Origin: Pythium myriotylum
Lineage: Eukaryota > Oomycota > Peronosporomycetes > Pythiales > Pythiaceae
Direction: 5' to 3'
DNA length: 64,000 nucleotides
NCBI GenBank assembly: GCA_023091665.1
Contig: JALJCQ010000026.1
Coordinates: forward strand, 682,001-746,000
In this document: positions 1 through 10,048 of the stretch, one piece after another
Layout of the letters: the number at the start of each line of letters is the position of its first letter
Position numbering within the stretch: position 1 is the first letter of the stretch
The notes under the pieces: model-generated
Databases searched by the model: none
What the model was told of the DNA's origin: nothing
Seen by the model: the letters and a program-made list of their open reading frames with translations, nothing else
Made by a program: the position numbers and the translations under genes

Positions 1-1811
1 TGCACACGGCGCTCTCCAAGGGCTACGGCGTCATCGTCGTCAACCCGAGCACCAACCACATCACCATCAACAACGAAAAAGTGCCCATCCCGTACTCGAG
101 CACGCCCGAGATGCACGTGCGCTACGTCTGGGAGACCTACGGCGTGCGCACGGCCTGCAGCCAGGTCTACCTTGCCGCCTACGGCCGCGGCGGCCCGCTC
201 GCCAAGCACCTCGTCTGCACACAGCCGCTGCTACGCTCCAAGCTCGCGGCCTGTGCGTTTATCGAGTCGAGCCATCGCATCGAGGCCGACGACACAGAGG
301 AAGTGCGGCAGTTGCTCGGCGCGCGCGCCATCAACTGGCAGCGCTCCAAGGAGCCCCCGGGCAGCCAGCTCCAGGACTGCGCACAGCTTGGTTGCCTCAG
401 TCTCTCAGCGGGCGAGCCGCGTGGCATTGAGCAGAAGTCGAGCAACACAGCGTGGACGATCGCCGCCAGCATGGATACGGTCTTTGCCTTTTTCGAGAGC
501 GCGCGCGGCTCCATGCCCGACGAGCCCATGGAAGACGAGCTGCTCATGGACGAGATGTCGCGGCTCTCGCAGTACGCCTACGCCGGAGCAGCTGCCGTGG
601 CTATGTCGTCGTACCAGAAGGAACATTTGGACGACGCCGAGATGCTCCCGGATGACGACGGCCAGGGCGGAAACGGCCGCACGGCGCGGCGAAGCATGGT
701 GATCTCAACATCGATGAGTGTCAACGACTTCGACTTGCTCTCGGTCGTGGGCAAGGGCGCGTACGGCAAGGTCTTCCTGGCCAAGAAGAAAGCCGGGCGC
801 AACGCTGGACGCGTGTACGCGATGAAAGTGTTGCGCAAGCAAGACGTGTTCCGGAAAAAGCAGGTTGAGCACACCAAGTCGGAACAGCGCATCCTCAAGC
901 ATGTAGAGCATCCGTTCGTGGTGCGTCTGCGCTACGCCTTCCAGAACAACCACAAGCTCTATCTCGTCATGGACTACTACTCGGGCGGCTCGCTGTTCGT
1001 CCACCTCCGCAAGAACAAGTTTTTCTCGGAGATGCGCGCCAAGTTCTATGCGGCTGAGATTTTTCTCTCACTGGCGCACTTGCACCACATGCACATCATG
1101 TATCGCGATCTCAAGCTCGAGAACATCCTCATGGACAGCGAGGGCCACATCGCCATCACCGATTTTGGGCTCTCGAAGGAGGACGACGAAGGCTCGACAT
1201 TCGTCGGCACGCCTGAATACCTAGCGCCCGAGCTTCTCTGCAGTCAACGCACAGCATCCTCATACGGCAACAGCGTCGACTGGTGGAGCTACGGTGTGCT
1301 AGTGTACGAGATGATGCAGGGCCAGACGCCGTTCTGGGACAAGAACCGCCGGCAAATGTTCCAGAACATTTTGTCCAAGGAGCCCGAGTTCGCAAGCGAC
1401 CACTTCTCGCCCGTGGCAATCGACTTTCTGCAGCGCCTGCTCGTCAAGAACCCGCGTCGCCGCTTGGGCTGTGGCGAGAGCGGACCCATGGAGATCATGC
1501 AGCACCCGTGGTTCCACGGCGTCGACTGGGACGCGCTGCTCCAGAAGCGGATCGAGCCGCCGTTCAAGCCACAGTCGCAGCGCGACAGCACGACGCGCAT
1601 GAGCGGACTCGCGGCCGATCTGCAATACGTGCCCAATGTGTTCAAGCAGCAAGAAGTCGCCGACTCGCCCGTGGTGAGCGTGCTCGGGTCGTCCAACGGC
1701 CCGCAGACCATGCACTTTGAGGACTTCAGTTACATGGGCAGTGACATCATGGGCTCTCGCCGCACATCGCTCTTCCGCGAGAGCGACCTGCGCATGGAGC
1801 TGGGCGACTAG
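1..1811 (+). CDS. Arb2-like domain / AGC protein kinase fusion, 5' end missing
   Basis: The reading frame is open from base 3, and the first in-window start-like codon (GTG at 81) is internal, so the gene begins before the window. The N-terminal part, to about base 500, resembles Arb2/FAM172 domains: a GYGVIVVNPSTN segment, then P-x-SSTPEMHVRYVWE, an ESSHRIE stretch and a FAFFESA end. A kinase domain follows from about 723 to 1520. It has the Gly loop GKGAYGKVF, the Lys of AMKVLRK, YRDLKLEN in place of HRD, DFG (ITDFGLSK) and the activation segment TFVGTPEYLAPE. The C-tail has PPFKP and a hydrophobic motif FEDFSY, both typical of AGC kinases such as Akt, PKC and S6K. It should phosphorylate Ser/Thr, with activation by T-loop and hydrophobic-motif phosphorylation. 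No PH or C2 domain is visible in the part seen. The kinase call is firm; the Arb2 call rests on motif recognition. Confidence 0.88.
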   Translation, partial: HTALSKGYGVIVVNPSTNHITINNEKVPIPYSSTPEMHVRYVWETYGVRTACSQVYLAAYGRGGPLAKHLVCTQPLLRSKLAACAFIESSHRIEADDTEEVRQLLGARAINWQRSKEPPGSQLQDCAQLGCLSLSAGEPRGIEQKSSNTAWTIAASMDTVFAFFESARGSMPDEPMEDELLMDEMSRLSQYAYAGAAAVAMSSYQKEHLDDAEMLPDDDGQGGNGRTARRSMVISTSMSVNDFDLLSVVGKGAYGKVFLAKKKAGRNAGRVYAMKVLRKQDVFRKKQVEHTKSEQRILKHVEHPFVVRLRYAFQNNHKLYLVMDYYSGGSLFVHLRKNKFFSEMRAKFYAAEIFLSLAHLHHMHIMYRDLKLENILMDSEGHIAITDFGLSKEDDEGSTFVGTPEYLAPELLCSQRTASSYGNSVDWWSYGVLVYEMMQGQTPFWDKNRRQMFQNILSKEPEFASDHFSPVAIDFLQRLLVKNPRRRLGCGESGPMEIMQHPWFHGVDWDALLQKRIEPPFKPQSQRDSTTRMSGLAADLQYVPNVFKQQEVADSPVVSVLGSSNGPQTMHFEDFSYMGSDIMGSRRTSLFRESDLRMELGD

Positions 1812-1931
1812 ATGGCCGCGTGGGCCGGCCGACCGGGCGACGTCGCTTTCTCTCTCTTGCTTTTTCTCTTCAAGTGGTTTTTGATTGTAAAGATAAGTTT
1901 GTTTCAACTCGTTTTTCCTGTATTGACGCGC

Positions 1932-2363
1932 TTAAGGCACGACGCGGATGCCCATGGACTTGGCCGAGCCGATGAGGCTCTTGCAGATGGACGGGAGGTC
2001 GATGTAGTTGACGTGGTCGTCCTGCTGCTTGACCTTGGCGATCTCGTAGATCTGGCGCAGGTGGACGGTGCCGACCTCGGCCTGGCCGGGCGTGGCGGCG
2101 CCGGTCGAGACGCCGGCCGCGCGCTTGAGGAACCACGAGGCCGGCGGCGTCTTGATCTCGAACTTGAACGTGCGGTCGCTGAAGGCCGTGAGCGTCACGG
2201 GGATGGGGACGTTGTCGATGTGCTTGCTCGTGCGCTCGTTGAAGGCCTTGCAGAACTCCATCATGTTGACGCCGAGAGGGCCGAGCGCCTGGCCGATGGC
2301 CGGCGACGGCGCCGCCTTGTTGGCGAGCACGCGGAGACGCACGACGCCCTTGACGCTCGACAT
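1932..2363 (-). CDS. Mitochondrial/organellar-type ribosomal protein uL11 (L11)
   Basis: This 143-residue intronless protein carries the bacterial-type L11 signature: LRVLANKAAPSPAIGQALG near the N-terminus, then GVNMMEFCKAFN, PVTLTAFSDRTFKFEI and TPPASWFLKRAAG. The C-terminal RNA-binding part ends with SLIGSAKSMGI. L11 binds the GTPase-centre rRNA of the large subunit and supports elongation-factor turnover. The bacterial-type sequence, rather than cytosolic eL12/uL11, points to the mitochondrial ribosome, although no strong presequence is seen. The length equals that of bacterial L11, about 141 residues. The stop lies 121 bp past the stop of the convergent kinase gene. Confidence 0.93.
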   Translation of the reverse strand: MSSVKGVVRLRVLANKAAPSPAIGQALGPLGVNMMEFCKAFNERTSKHIDNVPIPVTLTAFSDRTFKFEIKTPPASWFLKRAAGVSTGAATPGQAEVGTVHLRQIYEIAKVKQQDDHVNYIDLPSICKSLIGSAKSMGIRVVP

Positions 2364-2734
2364 GGGAGAGAGAGCCTTGGAAATCGATGGCCCGAAGACG
2401 AGCGACCATGGAGGTGCGCACTTAAGACGGGAATAACCGCACCTAGGAGACCGGATTTAGGAGGAGCGATTGCGATCTTGAAAGGGCGCGATGCGATCGT
2501 GGCCGACGGGCGTCGCATGGCGCGCCTTTCGCGGAATCGCCGCGGCGCGTTCTCGCTATTCTCAGCGCGCGGTGATGGCCATCAGCGCGATGGAGAAGCC
2601 ATGCGATTGACACGTGCGACGCGGCGCGGAAGCGGAGTGGCCACGGCGTGCGATGGGAGCTCTCGGGACGAGCAGCGCGGTGGCCACATCTGCATTTGCT
2701 CTCTCTCGACACGACGGCGATCCGCACGCGCGCT
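2364..2734. other. Intergenic region between divergent uL11 and secreted-protein genes
   Basis: This 371-bp stretch lies between two divergent starts and must hold both promoters. No RNA gene, repeat or convincing core promoter motif was recognised. The frame of the downstream gene is open back to 2648, but the Met at 2735 fits a signal peptide much better. Confidence 0.5.
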
Positions 2735-3883
2735 ATGCGACCTCAACGCACTGCGGCGACCGCTCTCCTCGCGCTCCTCGTTGCTCTCGGCGTCGACGCC
2801 CAGACGATACCTCCCTCCGTGGCAATTGATTCAGCGACGCCGACTAATGACAATGCTGCTCCGTCGATCCCGTCCGAAGCACTAGCAGCGCAGGGAACGA
2901 AGGCAGATATTCTTGATCCATTAGCGATCGCGAACTTGTTGGCCGGGCCTTCATCTGCCACAGCGACTGACGCGTCTTTGCCATCGTCATCTGCGACAGA
3001 GTCTTCAGTCCAAACTGTGGCGACACCAGCACCTCCCACGGAAGTCTCGGACTCGCAATCCACGAGTTCGTCGGTCCAAACTGTGGAGACACCAGCACCT
3101 CCCACGGAAGTCTCGGACTCGCAATCCACGAGTTCGTCGGTCCAAACTGTGGAGACACCAGCACCTCCCACGGAAGTCTCCGACTCGCAATCCACGAGTT
3201 CGTCAGTCCAAACTGTGGCGACACCAGCACCTCTCACGGAAGCCTCGGGTTCGCAATCAAAGAGTTCTTCCACCACACAAACTGCCGATGTGAATTTGCT
3301 CCGGACAACCAATACTATCGCGACGACTGACACGTCACCACGACTGGCCTCCTCCAGTGGTAAGAACTCCAGCACCACAACGAAGCGTCCGTCTACCACA
3401 TCCCCACCGGCCGCGACCTCGAGCGGGAGCAGCAGCGGCATGTCCGATGAGAGCGGCAGCGACTACCTGGATCCGACGCTCAGCTATGCGTGCGTCTGCA
3501 AGGATGTGCGCAAGGTGTCGCTCATGAGCGCGTCCGACTACTGTCTATCGCCGGCTGCCGTGATCGGCAACAAGTGCGGCAACCCTGCCGTGGCTGAGAA
3601 GGGCGAGTGCCCTGTGGCTGGTGCACAGCCGTGTCAGGACACGGGCCACGTGCTCACGAACGATTCGATCTGCGCCTACGACAAGCGCGATGACACGTAC
3701 AAGTGCGTCGCGAGCAAAGAGGATCTCTACATCCAGAAGTACGGCAAGAAGAGGAAGCCGCTCAACTCAACGACCTCGCCCTCAGGGGGCAGCTCCTCGG
3801 CGCCGACAATGGCTGGACATTCTGTCCTGAAAGTCGTGCTTCTTGTCGCATCACTCGTGGTCGGACTATCGGCTGCCGCGTAA
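2735..3883 (+). CDS. Secreted, Ser/Thr-rich, probably GPI-anchored protein with four tandem repeats
   Basis: Translation from the ATG at 2735 gives about 382 residues. They start with a clear signal peptide (MRPQRTAATALLALLVALG, cleavage near VDA-Q). A long Ser/Thr/Pro-rich stalk follows, with four 22-residue repeats of the type SVQTVETPAPPTEVSDSQST. Then comes a Cys-containing domain of about 120 residues (YACVCKD, YCLSP, CGNPA, GECPV, PCQDT, SICAYD, YKCVA). The end is a Ser-rich linker and a hydrophobic tail, VLKVVLLVASLVVGLSAAA, as in GPI-anchored wall proteins. The stalk is likely O-glycosylated and should hold the Cys domain away from the membrane. The family is not recognised. An in-frame ATG at 2648 would hide the signal peptide and was not chosen. 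Confidence 0.85.
   Translation: MRPQRTAATALLALLVALGVDAQTIPPSVAIDSATPTNDNAAPSIPSEALAAQGTKADILDPLAIANLLAGPSSATATDASLPSSSATESSVQTVATPAPPTEVSDSQSTSSSVQTVETPAPPTEVSDSQSTSSSVQTVETPAPPTEVSDSQSTSSSVQTVATPAPLTEASGSQSKSSSTTQTADVNLLRTTNTIATTDTSPRLASSSGKNSSTTTKRPSTTSPPAATSSGSSSGMSDESGSDYLDPTLSYACVCKDVRKVSLMSASDYCLSPAAVIGNKCGNPAVAEKGECPVAGAQPCQDTGHVLTNDSICAYDKRDDTYKCVASKEDLYIQKYGKKRKPLNSTTSPSGGSSSAPTMAGHSVLKVVLLVASLVVGLSAAA
3004..3268 (+). repeat. Four tandem 66-bp coding repeats
   Basis: The phrase gtccaaactgtgg recurs at about 3008, 3074, 3140 and 3206, exactly 66 bp apart (22 codons, in frame). The units are nearly identical. Only a GCG/GAG change (Ala/Glu) and a few changes in the last unit differ, which suggests recent expansion or homogenisation. 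Confidence 0.95.
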
Positions 3884-3971
3884 CTCTGAGAGTGCCTACA
3901 CCTGAACGTAATCTCAATTGCAACTGTATTTTTCTTTCTTGGTATCAACTGGCAGTGTGTGTGTCGATCTC

Positions 3972-5495
3972 TTAGATCTGGGCGCTGAAGTTGGCTTTGT
4001 CGGCAAGATTGGTCACGGCGCTCCACTTGGACGTGATCTTACGGCGGCTAGAGAAGAACTCAACGCCACCGTCGCCCGTGATATCCATATCTCCGTACTT
4101 GCTCCTGGTACCGTAGAGGCCGCCGAAGCTGAATGGCTCACGCGGAACCGGGATGCCGATGTTGACGCCGATCATCGCTGCACGGAATCGCGACTGGAAG
4201 AACTCTGCGTATGCCCCACTCGACGTGTAGACGCTCGCTGCATTGCCGAAGTCGTTAGCGTTCTCGATAGCCAAGGCTTCGTCGAATGACGCGACTTGAT
4301 GGACTGATAGCACAGGGCCGAAGATCTCATCCTTCATTGCCGGATCGTTCGGGTTCGAGTGCAAGAGAATCGTCGGTCCGACCCACGTACCCTTCGTCTC
4401 GTTCGCCCACGAGCGGCCATCGACAAGCACCTGAGCACCGCCTTGCTCAGCTTCGTTAATGTACTTGAGGATTCGCTGCTTGGACGCCTCGTCGATGACG
4501 GCGCCAACCTGGCCCGCGTTCACGCCACGCGTGAGCTGCTTGGCTTTGTCGACGATCAGTTGCAGCAACTCTGAGCAGTCGCCCACGAGGAGCAGCACTG
4601 ACGCAGCCATACAGCGTTGGCCTGCGCAACCAGCGAATGACGCGACAATGTCTTTGGCGGCCATCTCATTGTCGGCATCTGGAAGTGCCACTAAATGGTT
4701 CTTCGCGCCTCCCAATGCGAGCACACGCTTGTCGAGCGCACGGCAGCGACGCGCCACGAGCTGTGCGACGCGACTTGAGCCCACGAAGGTCACGGCCGCG
4801 ACGTCTGGATGGTCGCAGAGACTCGTCACGACCTCTTCCTTGCCGTTCACGATCTGGAACACTCCGCTTGGGACGCCGGCTTCAATGAGCAGCTCCGCCA
4901 CGCGTTTCATGGTCAAAGGCACTTTCTCGGATGGCTTGAGGATGACGCAGTTGCCCATGGTGAGAGCGATCGGCACCGTCCACATGGGCACCATGACGGG
5001 GAAGTTGAATGGCACAACACTGACGACGACGCCAAGCGGGTCGCGTACTTCTTGACACGTGATGCCTCGTGACACCTGCAGCGTGCGTCCCTGGACAAGC
5101 TGCGGAAGACTGCACGCGTACTCGACTGTCTCGTTGCCCTTGAGCACGCTGGCCAGCGCCTCCATCTTGTTCTTGCCGTTTTCCTGCACGACGATGTCGG
5201 CGAGCTCTTCGGCGTGCGCGTTCATGAGCGCGTGGAACTTGAGCATGATGCCCGCGCGCGTCTTGACCGTGAGCCTGCTCCACTCGCCAAAGGCGGCCTT
5301 GGCGCGCGCGACGGCCGTGGCCACGTCCTGCGGCGTCGACAGCGCGACCTTGCCGATGACGTCGCCGGTCGCGGGGTTCGTCACGTCGATGTAGTCGCCG
5401 CTGGCGGGCGCGACGAAGGCGCCGTCGATGAGGTTGTCGGCCGTCGTGAGAGCCATGGCGATGCGCGGTTTCTTGGCGGCGGGCGGCGTCGCCAT
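3972..5495 (-). CDS. Methylmalonate-semialdehyde dehydrogenase (acylating), ALDH6 family
   Basis: The protein is about 507 residues from the Met at 5495; an upstream in-frame ATG at 5558 would add 21. It is an aldehyde dehydrogenase: PFNFPVMVPMWTVPIAL, ILKPSEKVPLT, VTFVGSSRVA, ALGGAKNH and the catalytic-Cys motif FAGCAGQRCMA. The absence of the general-base Glu (GGAKNH rather than a GGK motif followed by that Glu) and the QRCM context are typical of the CoA-dependent MMSDH group. That enzyme converts (methyl)malonate semialdehyde to propionyl- or acetyl-CoA in valine and pyrimidine breakdown, normally in mitochondria. The N-terminus is only weakly presequence-like. The gene is divergent from the hydrolase at 5751, with about 255 bp between the chosen starts. 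Confidence 0.93.
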   Translation of the reverse strand: MATPPAAKKPRIAMALTTADNLIDGAFVAPASGDYIDVTNPATGDVIGKVALSTPQDVATAVARAKAAFGEWSRLTVKTRAGIMLKFHALMNAHAEELADIVVQENGKNKMEALASVLKGNETVEYACSLPQLVQGRTLQVSRGITCQEVRDPLGVVVSVVPFNFPVMVPMWTVPIALTMGNCVILKPSEKVPLTMKRVAELLIEAGVPSGVFQIVNGKEEVVTSLCDHPDVAAVTFVGSSRVAQLVARRCRALDKRVLALGGAKNHLVALPDADNEMAAKDIVASFAGCAGQRCMAASVLLLVGDCSELLQLIVDKAKQLTRGVNAGQVGAVIDEASKQRILKYINEAEQGGAQVLVDGRSWANETKGTWVGPTILLHSNPNDPAMKDEIFGPVLSVHQVASFDEALAIENANDFGNAASVYTSSGAYAEFFQSRFRAAMIGVNIGIPVPREPFSFGGLYGTRSKYGDMDITGDGGVEFFSSRRKITSKWSAVTNLADKANFSAQI

Positions 5496-5750
5496 GCAGC
5501 GGCGGAATGGAGAATGCGACGCTTCCTCCCCCTCAAGAGCTCTTGGATCTTTTCGCATTCACGGTTGAAGTACAGTAGTGCGACACTCCTTCTAATTACG
5601 AACAGCCAGACTAAGTACGAATTCCCTCCCAGCTGGATGGGAATCGATGTGGTCCACATGAAATGTCTTCCAGTGACTGTGAGGAGAGGACTCGCTTAGG
5701 TTAACGTGGATGGATTACCTCATCAATATCCAACGAGCGGCGCCTGACGC

Positions 5751-7102
5751 ATGGAGCTGCTCGCGCTCCGCCGCGTCGTGAGCGACCACCGAGGCCGCGT
5801 GCACGCCGCGCTGCTCGTGCTGCTGCTGGGCGCGGCGTGGCGGCCGTGGCTGCGCAAGTGGCTGCGGCGTCTCCACTTCCGCGCGACCGCCGAGAGGCCC
5901 AGTCTCCACTACGTGCCGACGCCGACAAACGAGAAATTGCTCGCGCGATGCACCACCATGAGTGAGTCGACCCGCTTCGCCATGAGATTATTGCTTTTTA
6001 ATGGATGGTTGCGGTTGCTGCAGCGACGAAAAAGTATTACCCCAAGTGGTACCTCTTCAATGGCCACTTGCAGACCCTGCAGCTGTCGCGCGAGATGAAG
6101 AACACGGACCCCGTCGTCGTGTACGAGCGCCAGATCTTGGACATGCCTGACGGCGGCATCATCTCTCTCGACTGGGCGATTCCTCCACGCCCAGACGGCT
6201 CCATTCCTCGGGTTTCTGACCTTGACCCGAAGCGGAGGACGATGCTCATGCTGCCGGGACTCACGGGCGGAAGCAGCGAGTTCTACATCCGCTCAGTGGT
6301 CAAACGCATGGTCTCGCTTGGTTGGCAGGTGGTCGTCATGAACGCTCGTGGGTGCGCAGATACGCCACTCAAGACCGCGCAGTTCTTTTGTGTGGCCTAC
6401 ACCGAGGACCTTCGCTACGTCGTGCGGCACTTCAAGGACAAGTACGACTTCATGTCCGACACGTTTGTCGTCGTGGGATTTTCATTGGGCTCGAACGTAC
6501 TCGTGAAGTACCTCGGAGAAGAGAAGGACAACGCGAAAAGCCTCCTCCATGCTGGTGTCTCGGTCGGGAACCCGTTCAACATCGTCGAGTGTTCGCGCCA
6601 CCTCTCTTCGACCTTCTTCTACCGGAACACGTACGACACGACGCTCAACAAGAACCTCCTGGAGCTCTTTTTCCACAAGAGCAACGCCCATGAAGTGTTC
6701 CGTAGCCACCCCAAAGTGGATCTCGAGTCGCTGCGTCAGGCCAAGACAGTGTGGGAGTTCGACGAGCGGTTCACGCGCCGCGTCTTCAACTACGAGAGCG
6801 TGCACCATTTCTACTCGGACGCATCGTCATGCACACGCATCCAGAACGTCCACGTGCCGCTTCTGTGCGTGAACGCCAAGGACGACCCCATCAGCACGGC
6901 CTCGGCCATCCCGTACGAAGCAGCGCAGACCAACCCGAACGTGATCCTCTGCGTGACCAAGGCCGGCGGCCACCTCGCTTTCTACGAAGGCGACGTCAGC
7001 GACACCAAACAAAGCGCTCGAGAGCCAGCGAAGGTCTGGTCCGTCAACGTCGTCGCTGAATTCGCCGAGAGCGTCCGCGCATCGACGCGAGAAGATCGCT
7101 AG
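5751..7102 (+). CDS. Alpha/beta hydrolase, ABHD1/3 (YheT/EMB8-like) family, tandem copy 1
   Basis: Two exons, 5751-5961 and 6024-7102, give about 429 residues. The 62-bp intron starts GTGAGT and ends GCAG in phase 1. An N-terminal hydrophobic segment (HAALLVLLLGAAW) is likely a membrane anchor. Then come the family signature PKWYLFNGHLQTL, the oxyanion region LPGLTGGSSEFY, NARGCADTPL, the nucleophile elbow GFSLGSN, an acidic residue in NAKDDPIS and the His in GGHLAFYE. Relatives are membrane-bound lipid hydrolases such as phospholipases or lipases. The substrate here cannot be told. It is the first of three adjacent paralogues in the same orientation. Confidence 0.92.
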
Positions 7103-7188
7103 CCTTAGGTTCGCATTCAACATGGTTACATTTGCTAAGTGCGCTAAACGAGGTCCGCATGTTCCCGTCATCATTCCTCTCTTGGACC

Positions 7189-8563
7189 ATGGACTGGCGA
7201 CTAGTGAGCGAGACGCTGCGCCTGCTGCGGGCGGAGGCGCGCTTCCTCTACGCCTCGTACCAGCGCCGCGTGCACTTGGCGCTGGCGCTCGTCGTGCTCA
7301 GCCGCGCGTGGCGCCCGTGGCTGCGCCGGTGGCTCCTGCGGCTCCACCACGCGCGCCACGCCGCGCCGCCGCGCCTCGTCTTCCAGCCATCGCCGCTCAG
7401 CGAGCGCCTGCTCGCGCACTGCAAAGTGCTGCAAAGCGCTTACCACGCGCCGTGGTATCTCTCGAACGGGTGAGTGGGACGCTCGCACGTGGTCTCCTCG
7501 ATCGACTGCTGACGGGCTCGCCTGACTCGCGACCAGACACTTGCAGACGCTCTACCTCGGCGGCGTTATGCGCTCCAAGCAGCCAGTGATTCACTACGAG
7601 CGACAGATTGTCGAAATGCCAGACGGCGGCATCGTGTCGCTCGACTGGGCGCTTCCTCCCAGAGAAGACGGATCGATCCCGACTCTCCAACACATCGACC
7701 CGGGCCAGTGCACAATGATCATCCTACCGGGGCTCACGGGTGGCAGCGACGAGTTCTACATCCGCAGCCTCGTCCATGAGATGCACAAGTATAGCTGGCA
7801 GGTCGTCGTGCTCAACGCTCGTGGGTGTGCAGGCACGCCGCTGCGCACGCCGCAGCTCTTCAGCTGCGCGTACACTGGCGATCTCCGGTTCGTGTTGGAG
7901 CTACTTCGAGACACCTACAACTTTGTTAACTCGGCCGCGCTTGTCGCCGTGGGCTTTTCCATGGGCTCCAACGTACTTGTGAAGTACCTCGGCGAGTACC
8001 AAGAGGACGCACTCGTGACTGCCGCGGCGTCGGTGGGAAACCCGTTCGACATGGCCGAGGCGTCGCGCACCATGAAGAAGTCGTTTCTCTACCGAAACAC
8101 ATACTACGCCGCGCTCACTCTCAACCTCAAGGCGCTCTTTTTCGACAAGAGCAACGCCCACGAGGCCTTCCGGGACCACCCGGCGATCGATCTCGACGCC
8201 GTGCGCAACGCCAGCGGCATCGACGACTTCGACGAGAAGCTCACGTGCATCGTCTTCGGCTACAAGGACGCCCACGAGTACTACACCGACGCGTCGTGCA
8301 GCTACCGCATCGCGAACGTGCGCGTGCCGCTGCTCTGCATCAACGCCGAGGACGATCCGATCTGCGCGACGCACGCGATCCCGCTGGCCGCCATCCGCGG
8401 CAACCCGCACGTGCTGCTCTGCCTCACCAAGGGCGGCGGCCACCTCGCCTTCTACGAGAGCAACCACGCGCAACGCGACGAGCCCTCGCACGCGCCGCCG
8501 CGCGTCTGGTCCTCTCGCGCCGTCGCCGAGTTCGCCGACAGCTTCCGCGTCGCCGTCGTCTGA
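7189..8563 (+). CDS. Alpha/beta hydrolase, ABHD1/3 family, tandem copy 2
   Basis: Two exons, 7189-7469 and 7537-8563, give about 435 residues. The start MDWRLVSETLRLL aligns with copy 3 (MDWALVRMALQLL); an in-frame ATG at 7159 is possible. The 67-bp intron (GTGAGT...CCAG) splits the Gly codon of the SNG-HLQT signature in phase 2. That is about 14 codons downstream of the intron in copies 1 and 3, and the earlier position is intronless here. The catalytic features are kept: LPGLTGGSDEFY, GFSMGSN, NAEDDPI and GGHLAFYE. The N-terminal hydrophobic stretch LALALVVLSRAW is a likely anchor. The gene lies 86 bp after copy 1. Confidence 0.92.
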
Positions 8564-8672
8564 TCGCATGCTCAATACAGCGCTCTTCGTGGTTAACTTA
8601 GCTGGATCCTGTTGACGTCACCATCGTACGTCAGTGGAGCTGCTCGGCGGGCGCCATCATCATCCCCCTCCC

Positions 8673-10029
8673 ATGGACTGGGCGCTCGTGCGCATGGCGC
8701 TGCAGTTGCTGCGACTGCGCGCGCAGCACTGGCTCCTCGTCCACCGTCGCCGCCTGCAGTTGCTGCTGCTGCTCTGGCTGCTGCAGCGCGCCTGGAAGCC
8801 CCTCATGCGCCACGTCGCGCGCCGACTCCACTTCGCGCTCGCGGCCGAGACGCCGCGTCTCCACTACGCGCGCACGCCCGAGAACGAGCGCCTTCTCGCC
8901 TCGTGTCCCTCCATCAGTAGGTCCGATGCTCTGCGTTTGTGCGTTCATGGGAGCTTGACGGGTGTCGTTGGCAGCGCAAGACAAGTACTGCCCGCCGTGG
9001 CAGCTCTTCAACGGCCACTTGCAGACTATTCAGCTCTCGCGCGAGACCAAAGAGGCCTTCCCTGCGTTCTCCTATGAGCGCCAGACGCTCGACATGCCCG
9101 ACGGCGGCATCCTCTCGCTCGACTGGGCGCTGCCGCCCAATCCGGATCTCTCGATCCCTCGCGTGTCCGAGGTCGACTCGCGCAAGCCTACGATGCTCAT
9201 TCTGCCCGGCCTCACCGGAGGCAGCGGCGAGTTCTACATCCGCTGTGTGGTTCACCTGATCGTCAAGCAGGGCTGGCAAGTCGTCGTGATGAACGCGCGA
9301 GGCTGCGCCGATACACCACTCAAGACGGCGAAGATGTTCTCCAGCGGGTACACCGACGACCTGCGCCACGTGCTCCAGCTTCTGCACGACAAGTACGACT
9401 TCGTCGACAACAGTGCGCTCGTAGCCGTGGGGTTCTCCATGGGCTCGAACGTGCTCGTCAAGTACTTGGGTGAGGAAGCCGAGGCCGCCATCCCGCTCGT
9501 CTCGGCCGGCGTCAGCGTCGGCAATCCCTTCGACCTCGTCGAGTGCGCCGCGCACCTCAAGGCCACGGCGTTCTACCGCAACACGTACGACAAGGTGCTC
9601 AACCGCAACCTCCAGTCGCTCTTCTTCCAGCGGAGCAACGCGCACGAGGTCTTCCGACTCGACCCGCGCTTCGACATCGAGTCGGTGCGCGCCGCGACCA
9701 CGCTCACGCAGTTCGACGACCGCTTCACGCGCCGCCTCTTCGGCTACGAGAGCGCCCACGCGTACTACGCGGACGCCTCGTCCATCACGCGTCTGCCGCG
9801 TGTGCGCGTGCCACTCCTTTGCCTGAACGCCGAGGACGACCCCATCAGCGTGACCATCCCGTACGAGCAGGTCCGCGAGAACCCTCGCGTGATCCTCTGC
9901 GTGACCAACCACGGCGGCCACCTCGCGTTCTACGAGGCCAAGCGCGAGTCGACCGGCAAGCCGCGTGTGCGGGCTTGGTCTGCACGAGTGATCGCCGAGT
10001 TCGCACAGAGCGTTCGCAACAGCAAATAG
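8673..10029 (+). CDS. Alpha/beta hydrolase, ABHD1/3 family, tandem copy 3
   Basis: Two exons, 8673-8916 and 8975-10029, give about 432 residues. The 58-bp intron begins GTAGGT and ends GGCAG in phase 1, at the same place as in copy 1. The N-terminus is strongly Leu-rich (LQLLLLLWLLQRAW) and probably membrane-spanning. The signature CPPWQLFNGHLQT, then LPGLTGGSGEFY, NARGCADTPL, GFSMGSN, NAEDDPIS and GGHLAFYE give a full Ser-Asp-His triad. By eye it is closer to copy 1 than to copy 2. An in-frame Met at 8634 exists, but 8673 aligns with the start of copy 2. Confidence 0.92.
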
Positions 10030-10048
10030 AGTTATATTTCCCTCTTTC

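Noticed and set aside
1812..2885. Plus-strand open frame of 357 codons
   Set aside because: It is antisense to the uL11 gene and runs on through the divergent promoter; composition is that of a GC-rich shadow frame.
2735..3883. RxLR or Crinkler host-targeting effector
   Set aside because: No RxLR-EER or LFLAK-type motif follows the signal peptide; a GPI-like tail suggests a wall protein.
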